Assembly (NCBI GenBank): GCA_038248985.1
Contig: JBBRWV010000062.1
Location: 1-21,248 of the forward strand
Direction of reading: 5' to 3'
DNA from: JBBRWV01 sp038248985
Lineage (GTDB): Bacteria; Planctomycetota; Phycisphaerae; WQYP01
Length of the DNA stretch: 21,248 bases
Each line of letters starts with the position of its first letter. Position 1 is the stretch's first letter. Below the pieces are notes generated by a model. The model was not told where the DNA came from. It made no database searches and saw nothing but the letters and a program-made list of their open reading frames with translations. This document shows, piece after piece, positions 5,970 to 12,664 of this stretch. A program made the position numbers and the translations under genes.

Positions 5970-7340
5970 ATGACGACCGCGACAGAAACATTGGATGGAA
6001 CGATGAGCAATGCTGAGGCGACCGTGACCGAAGGCGGCGCGTGGATAAACGGGCTGCAGGAACGCGGGCGCGAGGTGTGGGCGCGGAGGGGTTTTCCTTC
6101 GATGAAGGACGAGGCCTGGCGCGATACGAACGTGAGCGTTTTGGAAAAAACGCCGTTTGTACCGGCGGGCGTTGCGCCGGCGAAGGCCGCCGCGGAGTTG
6201 CATGCGCGCTATACGTTTGGTAATGCGGCGGGGGCGGAGATTGTGTTGGTAAATGGGCGGTTTGATGCGGCGCTCAGTGCGCTGTCGAAGCTGCCGGCGG
6301 GGGTGAAGGTGATGACGCTGGCGCGGGCGTTGGCGGAGGAGAACGGGCTGGTTGAGCGGCACCTGGGGGCGTATGCGAAGATCGAGCGCCATGCGTTTGC
6401 GGCGCGCAATACGAGTCATTTGGCGCGCAATCTCGAGGCGGGAGTTTTGGTGCATGTCGGCAAGGGGAAGACGTGCGCCAAGCCGCTTCATATTTTATTT
6501 TTGACGGTGCCTTCCGGCGAGGCCGAAGTGACGGAACCGCGGGTGCTGGTGGTGGCGGAGGAGAACAGCGAATCAACGATTGTGGAAACGTTTGCCGGCA
6601 ATGATGGCGCGTTGTATCACACGAATGCGGTGACGGAGATCGTGGGGGCGAGGTCGTCGCGGATCGATCACTGCAAGCTGCAGCAGGAGGGGCGCGGGGC
6701 GTATCACACGGCGCTGATGAACGTGGAACTGGCGGAGCAGGCGAGTTTCATCAGCCACTCGCTGAGCGTGGGCAGCGCGGTGACGCGGAACGATCTGGAA
6801 GTCCTGTTCAATGGGGAGCGGGCGGAAGCGACATTGAACGGCCTGGTGCTGGCGAATGGCGAGCAGCACATTGATAACCACACGCTGCTGCATCATGAGA
6901 AGGGGCAGTGCCCCAGCCATGAGTTGTACAAGCATGTGTTGAATGACAAGGCCGTGGCGGTCTTCATGGGGAAAATTTTCGTGCAGAAAGATGCGCAGAA
7001 AACGGACAGCAAGCAGACGAGCAAGGCGTTGCTGCTGACGGACACGGCGTTCATGAACAGCCAGCCGGCGTTGGAGATTTACGCCGACGATGTGAAGTGT
7101 ACGCACGGGAGCACCGTGGGGCCGGTGGACGCCAACGCGGTATTTTACCTGGTGAGCCGCGGGCTGAGCCTCGAGCAGGCGACGCACTTGATGACGTATG
7201 CGTTTGCGGCGGATATTACGCGGCGGATTCGGGTGGCACCGGTGCGGGCGCGGATGGAAGATTTCATGACGGCGCAGCACGGCTTGCCGCAGGATTTGCG
7301 GATCACGGAAGATGCGGCGCACGATGTGGCGTTGCTGTAA
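5970..7340 (+). CDS. sufD: Fe-S cluster assembly protein SufD
   Basis: The 456-residue protein is the SufD partner of SufB in the SufBC2D scaffold, needed for iron entry and cluster formation. Recognisable parts are the N-terminal helical segment with FPSMKDEAWRDTNV, the beta-helix core, and the conserved C-terminal block with YADDVKCTHGSTVGPVDANAVFYLVSRGL, in which the His after Cys-Thr is the residue implicated in iron handling. The N-terminus is longer than needed; ATGs at 5970 and 6003 are both possible and neither has a strong ribosome binding site, so the start is the least certain part. It is the last gene of the operon. No cysteine desulfurase (sufS) or sufE/sufU is in the window, so the sulfur donor must be encoded elsewhere. 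Confidence 0.95.
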   Translation: MTTATETLDGTMSNAEATVTEGGAWINGLQERGREVWARRGFPSMKDEAWRDTNVSVLEKTPFVPAGVAPAKAAAELHARYTFGNAAGAEIVLVNGRFDAALSALSKLPAGVKVMTLARALAEENGLVERHLGAYAKIERHAFAARNTSHLARNLEAGVLVHVGKGKTCAKPLHILFLTVPSGEAEVTEPRVLVVAEENSESTIVETFAGNDGALYHTNAVTEIVGARSSRIDHCKLQQEGRGAYHTALMNVELAEQASFISHSLSVGSAVTRNDLEVLFNGERAEATLNGLVLANGEQHIDNHTLLHHEKGQCPSHELYKHVLNDKAVAVFMGKIFVQKDAQKTDSKQTSKALLLTDTAFMNSQPALEIYADDVKCTHGSTVGPVDANAVFYLVSRGLSLEQATHLMTYAFAADITRRIRVAPVRARMEDFMTAQHGLPQDLRITEDAAHDVALL

Positions 7341-7341
7341 G

Positions 7342-7434
7342 GGGTGGATGGCGGGGATCGAGCTCGGTGCCTTTGCGCAGGGCTTTGTGCAGGGGGGCGG
7401 TGGTGAGAGTGGTTAGCAGCGCCATCTTGACGAG
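7342..7434 (-). pseudogene. Possible relic of a cation:proton antiporter C-terminus
   Basis: Read on the minus strand, these bases encode VKMALLTTLTTAPLHKAL followed by a basic, proline-containing tail. This resembles the last membrane helix of CPA2-type Na+/H+ antiporters, which often reads 'LMALVTTxxTxPLL'. Nothing upstream on the minus strand continues the protein, because purM occupies the opposite strand. If real it is only a decayed tail. The match is short and could be chance. Confidence 0.22.
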
Positions 7435-7508
7435 CGGAAAAGTTTTGCCGCATCGCTTAGAATGCGCCGTATCATCACCCCACCGATGCATTCAATTTGG
7501 AGAAACGA

Positions 7509-8555
7509 ATGGCGCTCTCGTATGAAAAAGCCGGCGTATCCATCGATACGGCCGATGCGGCAAAACAACAGATGGCGGAAACCATGGCGGCGAAGGATCC
7601 GCGGATTTTGCATCGGCCAGGAGCGTTCGCGGCATTGTTCGAGGCCTCGTTTCCGGGCATCGAGCAGCCCGTGCTGGTGATGAAAACCGAGGAGCCGGGA
7701 AGCAAACAGAAAATTGCTTTCGCCAACGGGCGGGCGGGGTCGATCGCATTCGACATGATCAATCATCTGATCAACGACATCCTCGTGATGGGCGCCCAGC
7801 CCGTGTGCGTGCAGGATTGCATCGTCTGCGGCAAGCTGCAGAAGGATGTGGTGCTGGAACTGGTGCGGTCGATCAATGCGGCGTGCCGCGAGAATGATTG
7901 CTTCCTGCTGGGCGGAGAAACCTCCGAACAGCCGGGGGTGCTGGAGGCGGGGCTGTATATTTTGTCGAGCTCGATTGTGGGCGTGGTGGACAAGAAGAAA
8001 ATTATTGATGGCAGCGCGATCCGCGTAGGCGATGCTGTCGTGGCGGTGCCGAGCAACGGGCTGCATACGAACGGGTACTCGCTGGTGCGAGCCTTGATGG
8101 CGGAACATCCGACGCTGGTGACGGAGCAGATTGTTTCGCCAGAGGGCAAGAGCGAGACGTTTCTGGATGCCATCCTGCGGCCGCACCAGTGCTACTATCA
8201 AGCCTTTAAGGGACTGCTGGAAATGAGCGGCCTGCATGGTATGGCGCACATCACCGGGGGCGGAATCGCGGGGAATTTGAATCGCGTGCTGCCTGCGGGG
8301 ACCGATGCGCTCGTCGATGCGGCCGCGCTGCGTGTGCTGCCGCTATTCAAACGAATCAAAGCGCTGGGGAACGTCGCGGAAGCAGATATGCTCAAGACGT
8401 TCAATTGCGGCGTCGGCATGACGCTGGTGTGCGCGCCCAATGCAGTGGGCGAGATCGTGCAGCATCTGAAAGGGTTTGCGATGGATGCGTACAAAATCGG
8501 CGAAATTTCCGCGGGCAGCGGCATGGTGAAGTATCGCGGCGGGGTGAGCTGGTAA
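7509..8555 (+). CDS. purM: Phosphoribosylformylglycinamidine cyclo-ligase (AIR synthetase), divergent
   Basis: The 348-residue protein has the length and two-domain layout of PurM, which closes the imidazole ring in de novo purine synthesis (FGAM + ATP to AIR). Seen in order are the SYEKAGV N-terminus, NHLINDILVMGAQPV, GGETSEQPG (usual form GGETAEMPG), VPSNGLHTNGYSLVR, HITGGGIAGNLNRVLP and FNCGVGMTLV. Two normally strict motifs differ: the GTDGVGTK segment reads KTEEPGSK (about residues 59-66), and the DYFA-x-GKL segment reads DCIVCGKL. The ATG at 7509 is used rather than an upstream TTG at 7497, with GGAG seven bases before it. It is separated from sufD by 168 bases and ends at a terminator. 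A related AIR-synthase-fold enzyme with another substrate is a less likely alternative. Confidence 0.85.
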   Translation: MALSYEKAGVSIDTADAAKQQMAETMAAKDPRILHRPGAFAALFEASFPGIEQPVLVMKTEEPGSKQKIAFANGRAGSIAFDMINHLINDILVMGAQPVCVQDCIVCGKLQKDVVLELVRSINAACRENDCFLLGGETSEQPGVLEAGLYILSSSIVGVVDKKKIIDGSAIRVGDAVVAVPSNGLHTNGYSLVRALMAEHPTLVTEQIVSPEGKSETFLDAILRPHQCYYQAFKGLLEMSGLHGMAHITGGGIAGNLNRVLPAGTDALVDAAALRVLPLFKRIKALGNVAEADMLKTFNCGVGMTLVCAPNAVGEIVQHLKGFAMDAYKIGEISAGSGMVKYRGGVSW

Positions 8556-8606
8556 GACCTACCGCCAGCAACTACTCGCACGCTGATAACCAGCAAAGCG
8601 CACAAA

Positions 8607-8644
8607 ACGCCCCGAGGGTTTGCCCCGGGGCGTCTTCGTTTTAA
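8607..8644 (+). terminator. Rho-independent terminator after purM
   Basis: ACGCCCC (8607-8613) pairs with GGGGCGT (8627-8633) and is followed by TCTTCGTTTT. On the minus strand the same hairpin is followed by TTTTGTG, so it may also end ahcY, whose stop is about 30 bases away. Confidence 0.8.
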
Positions 8645-8666
8645 CAAACAATTGGATCGGGCGGGT

Positions 8667-9932
8667 TTACGTGCCCATATCATGGCTCGAGAGATACTTC
8701 ACTTGTTCCTTGGTCAGCGTGTCGATGTCGATGCCCATCGATTCCAACTTAAGCTTGGCGACCCACGCGTCGATCTCGGCGGGTACGTTGTGGACGGTCG
8801 CGGAAAGTTTGCCCTTTTGCTTGAGCGCCCACTCCGTGGCGAGCGCCTGCACCGCAAAGGACATGTCCATCACCGAGGCCGGATGCCCGTGCGCCGCAGC
8901 GAGGTTAATCAGGCGGCCTTCGCCGAGAACCATGACGGTGTTGCCGCTGGCCAGGGTGTAACCATTGACGAATTCCCGCAGGCCCTTATGCGTTTTCTTG
9001 GCGAGCTTGGCGAGGGCGACGAGGTCGAGCTCGACGTCGAAGTGCCCCGAATTGCACACCAGTGCGCCGTTCTTCATCACGCGGAAATGCTCGCCGCGGA
9101 TGACGTGAATGTTGCCGGTGACGGTGATGAAGATGTCGCCCACCGGTGCGGCCTCTTCCATCGTCATGACCTGGAAGCCATCCATGACGGCTTCGATGGC
9201 CTTGATCGAATCGATTTCGGTGACGATGACATGACCGCCGAGGCCGCGGGCGCGCGAGGCGACACCCTTGCCGCAGTAGCCGTAACCGGCGACGACGACG
9301 CGTTTGCCGGCGATGAGATGATCGGTGGCGCGGATGACGCCGTCGAGGGTGGATTGGCCGGTACCGTAGCGATTATCGAAGAAGTGTTTGCACATGGCAT
9401 CATTGACGGCGACGGTGGGGAACTTGAGGGTGCCGTCTTTTTCCATGGCCTTGAGGCGGATGACGCCGGTGGTGGTTTCTTCCATCGAGGCAACGATGTT
9501 CTTGGCCAGATCCTTGCGTGTAGAGTGCAGCAGCGAAACCAGATCGCAGCCATCATCCATCGTGACGTTGGGCTTGATATCCAGGGCCGCATTCATGTGC
9601 CGGAAGTACGTGTCGCGGTCTTCGCCCTTGATGGCGAAAACATTGATGCCGTACTCTTTGACGAGCGCCGCGGCATTGTCATCCTGCGTGCTGAGCGGGT
9701 TGGACGCACACGCGACCACTTCCGCCCCGCCGGCGACCAGCGTGCGCAACAGGTTGGACGTCTCCGTGGTGATGTGCAAACAAGCCGACATGCGGTAGCC
9801 CTTCAGCGGCTTCTCTTTGGCGAAACGCTTGCGCACGAGCTGCAAAACGGGCATGTCCTTGTCGGCCCATTCAATGCGTTTCTTGCCTTCGGCCGCGAGG
9901 GAGAGATCTTTAACATCATACTTCTGGGACAT
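8667..9932 (-). CDS. ahcY: Adenosylhomocysteinase (S-adenosylhomocysteine hydrolase), short form
   Basis: The 421-residue enzyme splits S-adenosylhomocysteine (SAH), the product of SAM-dependent methylation, into adenosine and homocysteine, using bound NAD. The substrate domain shows CLHITTETSNLL, MDDGCDLVSLLH, EETTTGVIRL and NRYGTGQS. The Rossmann motif is GYGYCGKG, followed later by CNSGHFDVE and NLAAAHGHPASVMDMSF. The protein lacks the ~40-residue internal insert and ends in YLSSHDMGT instead of the 'KPDHYRY' tail, so it belongs to the short archaeal/Thermotoga-type class. AAGGA lies about nine bases before the ATG. It follows the HTH/methyltransferase gene on the same strand with a 116-base gap and may be cotranscribed or attenuated. 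No SAH riboswitch is visible upstream. Confidence 0.97.
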   Translation of the reverse strand: MSQKYDVKDLSLAAEGKKRIEWADKDMPVLQLVRKRFAKEKPLKGYRMSACLHITTETSNLLRTLVAGGAEVVACASNPLSTQDDNAAALVKEYGINVFAIKGEDRDTYFRHMNAALDIKPNVTMDDGCDLVSLLHSTRKDLAKNIVASMEETTTGVIRLKAMEKDGTLKFPTVAVNDAMCKHFFDNRYGTGQSTLDGVIRATDHLIAGKRVVVAGYGYCGKGVASRARGLGGHVIVTEIDSIKAIEAVMDGFQVMTMEEAAPVGDIFITVTGNIHVIRGEHFRVMKNGALVCNSGHFDVELDLVALAKLAKKTHKGLREFVNGYTLASGNTVMVLGEGRLINLAAAHGHPASVMDMSFAVQALATEWALKQKGKLSATVHNVPAEIDAWVAKLKLESMGIDIDTLTKEQVKYLSSHDMGT

Positions 9933-10018
9933 GAGGGAGTTCCTTTCGAAAAATGGTCAACGAGTAAAGTAGTCAAGTAAAAGTAGCTAAATAGTGGATT
10001 GGAAAATCGGGCCCTTCC

Positions 10019-10040
10019 GCCGGCATTTCCATCTGCCGGC
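10019..10040 (-). terminator. Hairpin between the HTH/methyltransferase gene and ahcY, possible weak terminator
   Basis: GCCGGCA (10019-10025) and TGCCGGC (10034-10040) form a perfect 7-bp stem with an 8-base loop. On the minus strand it lies just after the upstream gene's stop and is followed, about 15 bases on, by GATTTTCC. The T-run is short and displaced, so partial termination or mRNA processing before ahcY is as likely as full termination. Confidence 0.4.
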
Positions 10041-10048
10041 AGGTCCGC

Positions 10049-11089
10049 TCAAACGGGCGCAGCCTCCGCCCGAATGGCAAATAGATCGGGAACCTGCGTT
10101 TGGCTCTCTTTGCTGCGCGACACCTTCGGCGTAAGCGGATGCCACCGCGCAAGCGTGAAGTGTGCTTCCTTCAGCCACTTTTCCAACTGCCCCTGGGCAA
10201 ACCCCATCCACCGGTGATTGAGCTTTTCCCGAAAGAGCGCCACATCATGCGGCTGCAAATCGATAATCAGCGTGATCCCGCCCGGCTTGAGAATGCGATG
10301 AATTTCCCGCAGTGCGGCCGGAGGGTCGGGCAGATAGGCCAGCACCAATGAAACAATGGCGACATCAATAGTGTGATCTTCAATCGGCAGGTTTTCGATA
10401 GCCCCCTGGCGCAGTTCTACATTGTGAAGGTGCTGATCGCTCACCCGGGCCTTGGCGTTCTTCAGCATCGCCGGCGAGGGGTCGATGGCGATGATTTTTT
10501 CCACATGCGGGGCAAGCAGCGGCAGCATCACGCCGGTCCCCGTACCGAGGTCCGCCACCGTCCACTGGGGGTTGAGCAGACATACCAGCGACTCACTATG
10601 GAAGGAATCGCCGAGCCACTGGGCCCGCAGCGAATCCCAGTGCGGCGCGTGTTTGCCGAAGAAATGATCGGTCGCGGAATCGCGCTGCCGCAGTATATGC
10701 GACAAGCGCTGGCCGTCGGTCTTGGCCAGCGGATCATGATCGAGGTGCTGCTTGGCCACGCTGCGCAGTTGCTTGCTGGCGTTATGTCCGGCCGCATCTG
10801 ACAGGCGATACAGCATGGATGTCCCCTCCCGGCGCACATCGGCCAGATGGGCATCGGCGAGCGTTTTGAGGTGGCGTGAGACGGTGGATTGCGGCAGTTT
10901 GAGGATCTCCGCCAGCTCCCCCACCGACAGGCCACCCGTCGACGTCGCGCCGTGTTGGGGTTGTTGCTCAAGAAGACGTAGAATGCGCAGGCGAATTGGA
11001 TCCGCCAGGGTGCGGAGCAGATCAATAAAATGCTCTGTTCCGCCACCGGCGTGTTTTGCTGAGGCGTTCTCTGGCAAATATCCGTTCAT
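10049..11089 (-). CDS. ArsR-family HTH regulator fused to a SAM-dependent methyltransferase
   Basis: This 346-residue protein has two parts. Residues ~18-105 are an ArsR-type winged helix (LRTLADPIRLRILRLLE, then recognition helix LPQSTVSRHLKTL). It has no ELCVCDL-type metal site, so it is unlikely to be a metal sensor. Residues ~145-330 are a class I methyltransferase with SAM motif VADLGTGTG (178-186), an acidic loop (AIDPSPAML) and the post-motif region ILKPGGITLIIDL. Its neighbour ahcY and the nearby metH both belong to the SAM/SAH/methionine cycle. ArsR-family SAH-responsive regulators (SahR) are known in Proteobacteria, so a sensor that reads SAM or SAH through the methyltransferase fold is the favoured inference. 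True catalysis is not excluded. No ribosome binding site precedes the ATG, and a promoter places the transcript start at or beside it. Confidence 0.88.
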   Translation of the reverse strand: MNGYLPENASAKHAGGGTEHFIDLLRTLADPIRLRILRLLEQQPQHGATSTGGLSVGELAEILKLPQSTVSRHLKTLADAHLADVRREGTSMLYRLSDAAGHNASKQLRSVAKQHLDHDPLAKTDGQRLSHILRQRDSATDHFFGKHAPHWDSLRAQWLGDSFHSESLVCLLNPQWTVADLGTGTGVMLPLLAPHVEKIIAIDPSPAMLKNAKARVSDQHLHNVELRQGAIENLPIEDHTIDVAIVSLVLAYLPDPPAALREIHRILKPGGITLIIDLQPHDVALFREKLNHRWMGFAQGQLEKWLKEAHFTLARWHPLTPKVSRSKESQTQVPDLFAIRAEAAPV

Positions 11090-11096
11090 CCGGATA
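11079..11096. promoter_or_regulatory. Perfect palindrome over the start codon of the HTH/methyltransferase gene
   Basis: TATCCG (11079-11084) and CGGATA (11091-11096) flank six bases that contain the start codon (reverse complement at 11087-11089). The site lies next to the predicted -10 box and spans the expected transcription start, the natural place for an autorepression operator of an ArsR-family dimer. Confidence 0.5.
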
Positions 11097-11098
11097 GA

Positions 11099-11127
11099 AT
11101 GATAGACTGTTGGTCGTTAAGATTCAA
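11099..11127 (-). promoter_or_regulatory. Predicted sigma-70-type promoter of the HTH/methyltransferase gene
   Basis: On the minus strand TTGAAT (11122-11127) and TATCAT (11099-11104) are 17 bases apart, both close to consensus. The ATG at 11089 begins only ten bases after the -10 box, so the transcript would have no leader or one of a few bases. Confidence 0.6.
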
Positions 11128-11135
11128 GGACCCTG

Positions 11136-11150
11136 TATCCGGTAAGGATT
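11136..11150. promoter_or_regulatory. Second, imperfect TATCC...GGAT dyad in the divergent region
   Basis: TATCC (11136-11140) and GGATT (11146-11150) form a near-palindrome sharing the TATCCG half-site with the perfect one 40 bases away. It lies between the HTH/methyltransferase promoter and the plus-strand VOC gene. It might allow one regulator to act on both directions. Confidence 0.25.
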
Positions 11151-11191
11151 GTTCTTCAGCGGGCGGGGAAGAAAAGCAAGGAGTGTTTTGC

Positions 11192-11566
11192 ATGCGTGAC
11201 GTATATCTGATTGTGCTCCGGTGTGCCGACATCGAAAAGACCAAGGCCTTCTACGAACACTTCGGCATGAAGTTCGAAAAAGAAAAACATGCCAACGGCC
11301 CCGAGCATTTCGCCTGTCAGGACGAGGTCGGCGTGTTCGAGTTGTACCCGTCGGAAGGTCCGCCGGATCAAACCGGCCTGGGCCTCGTGAGCGATGACAT
11401 CGAAGCGTTGAATCTGCGCCTCAAGCAGAACCGCTACAGCCCGCGCGAAGTCCGCAAGACCGACTGGGGCCGCGTATTCGTGGTGCGCGATCCGGATGGC
11501 CGCCGCATCGAAGTCGCCGAAAGCAAGCCGGAAGAAGGGCAGAAAGATGTACCCGCTGAAGTTTAA
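11192..11566 (+). CDS. VOC (glyoxalase/bleomycin-resistance) superfamily protein
   Basis: The 124-residue product has the paired beta-alpha-beta-beta-beta layout of the vicinal-oxygen-chelate fold: YLIVLRCADIEKTKAFYEHFGMKF at the start, a central FELYPSE strand, and the C-terminal FVVRDPDGRRIEVAES typical of the family. The His usually found in the first strand as metal ligand is absent (Leu/Arg there), while the later Glu positions are kept. Glyoxalase I activity should therefore not be assumed. The ATG at 11192 is chosen because AAGGAG precedes it and the family fold starts there; the frame is open further upstream. It overlaps manA by 20 bases, suggesting cotranslation. Substrate and role are unknown. 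Confidence 0.8.
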   Translation: MRDVYLIVLRCADIEKTKAFYEHFGMKFEKEKHANGPEHFACQDEVGVFELYPSEGPPDQTGLGLVSDDIEALNLRLKQNRYSPREVRKTDWGRVFVVRDPDGRRIEVAESKPEEGQKDVPAEV

Positions 11567-12608
11567 GCCGGTATTCCAACAGCGCATCTGGGGCGGCCAG
11601 CGGTTGAAGTCCGTGATCGGCAAAGCCGTGCCTGCGGAGCTTGCGCGCGATTCCGCAGGCGGAGGCATCGGCGAAAGTTGGGAACTGGCCGATCTGCCGC
11701 CCGGCACCGTCAAAGCCGATTCCGCAGGTGCCGCCGCCGATGGCAGCCTGAGCAGCGTGGTGACCAATGGCCCCCTGTCGGGTAAATCACTGCACGCGCT
11801 CTGGAGCAACGCCGAGTTCAAGATCGCCGGCTCCGCAACGGCCGGTGCCTATTTTCCCTTGCTGATCAAATTTCTCGATGCTCAGCAGGATCTGTCCGTG
11901 CAGGTGCATCCCGATGAAGCCTATTGCCGCGCGCATCCTGACGCCCATTTGAAAAGCGAAGCCTGGTACATCCTGCATGCCGAGCCCGGCTCGAAAATTT
12001 ACAAAGGCCTGAAGCCCGGCGTCACGCCCGCGCAGTTTCGCACCGCCCTCGAAACCGGTGATGTGGCGCCGCTTCTCCACGCCATCAAAGTTCGCGCCGG
12101 CGACTGCCACTATCTCAAGAGCGGCACCGTTCACGCCCTCGGCGCCGGCATCGTTGCCGCCGAAGTGCAGACGCCCAGCGACACAACCTTTCGCGTCTTC
12201 GACTGGAATCGCCTCGGCCCCGATGGAAAATCGCGCACGCTGCATATTGAACAAGCCCTGGAATGCATTCACTTTGGCCCGCGCGAAAATGACGGCGCGG
12301 GCGAACGCAGCCACATCGCCAGCTTGTTCACCACCGTGACGCGCCTGGTGACGTGTGACTATTTCACGCTCGAGCGCATCCGCATGGTGGCCGAGTTGGA
12401 ACAGGATATTCCGTACAGCGAACCGGTGGTGTGGATCGTCCTGGAAGGACAGGGCGTCATTCAATCGGAAGGATACCCCCCCACCGCCTTCACCCGCGGC
12501 GATACGCTCCTGCTGCCGGCGGGCATGAGCAAGGCGAAAGTCAAAACCATTGCCGATTGCGCCTGGCTGGAAGCACGACTGCCCGGCGGCCCGGTGGAAA
12601 TTAATTAA
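11547..12608 (+). CDS. manA: Class I mannose-6-phosphate isomerase
   Basis: This 353-residue protein is a cupin-type zinc isomerase interconverting mannose-6-phosphate and fructose-6-phosphate, linking glycolysis with GDP-mannose and glycan synthesis. The N-terminus has the family pattern KPVFQQRIWGGQRL, followed by IGESWEL and GPLSGKSL. Likely zinc ligands are Gln119 and His121 (QVHPDE), Glu138 (KSEAWYIL) and His196 (GTVHALG). A small insertion between WELADLPPG and the SSVVTNG block contains a short repeated DNA word (GATTCCGCAGG at 11649 and 11718). The frame could begin at 11496, but the family start and GAAGAAGGG ribosome binding site favour 11547. It overlaps the VOC gene by 20 bases. 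Confidence 0.93.
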   Translation: MYPLKFKPVFQQRIWGGQRLKSVIGKAVPAELARDSAGGGIGESWELADLPPGTVKADSAGAAADGSLSSVVTNGPLSGKSLHALWSNAEFKIAGSATAGAYFPLLIKFLDAQQDLSVQVHPDEAYCRAHPDAHLKSEAWYILHAEPGSKIYKGLKPGVTPAQFRTALETGDVAPLLHAIKVRAGDCHYLKSGTVHALGAGIVAAEVQTPSDTTFRVFDWNRLGPDGKSRTLHIEQALECIHFGPRENDGAGERSHIASLFTTVTRLVTCDYFTLERIRMVAELEQDIPYSEPVVWIVLEGQGVIQSEGYPPTAFTRGDTLLLPAGMSKAKVKTIADCAWLEARLPGGPVEIN

Positions 12609-12664
12609 TACAAAGGATCACCCGCGTGCCACCGGTTTTCGGCTGCACAGTGGTGAATTGCACA

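Noticed and set aside
8652..9980. 442-residue plus-strand frame opposite ahcY
   Set aside because: Antisense shadow of a well-conserved enzyme gene; no family features and no ribosome binding site.
9933..10048. SAH riboswitch upstream of ahcY
   Set aside because: The conserved core of the ahcY-type riboswitch is not visible; only a simple 7-bp hairpin is found.
10108..11089. Arsenic-responsive regulator or arsenite methyltransferase for the ArsR/methyltransferase fusion
   Set aside because: The metal-binding cysteine motif of ArsR is missing, no ars genes are nearby, and the neighbours belong to the methionine cycle.
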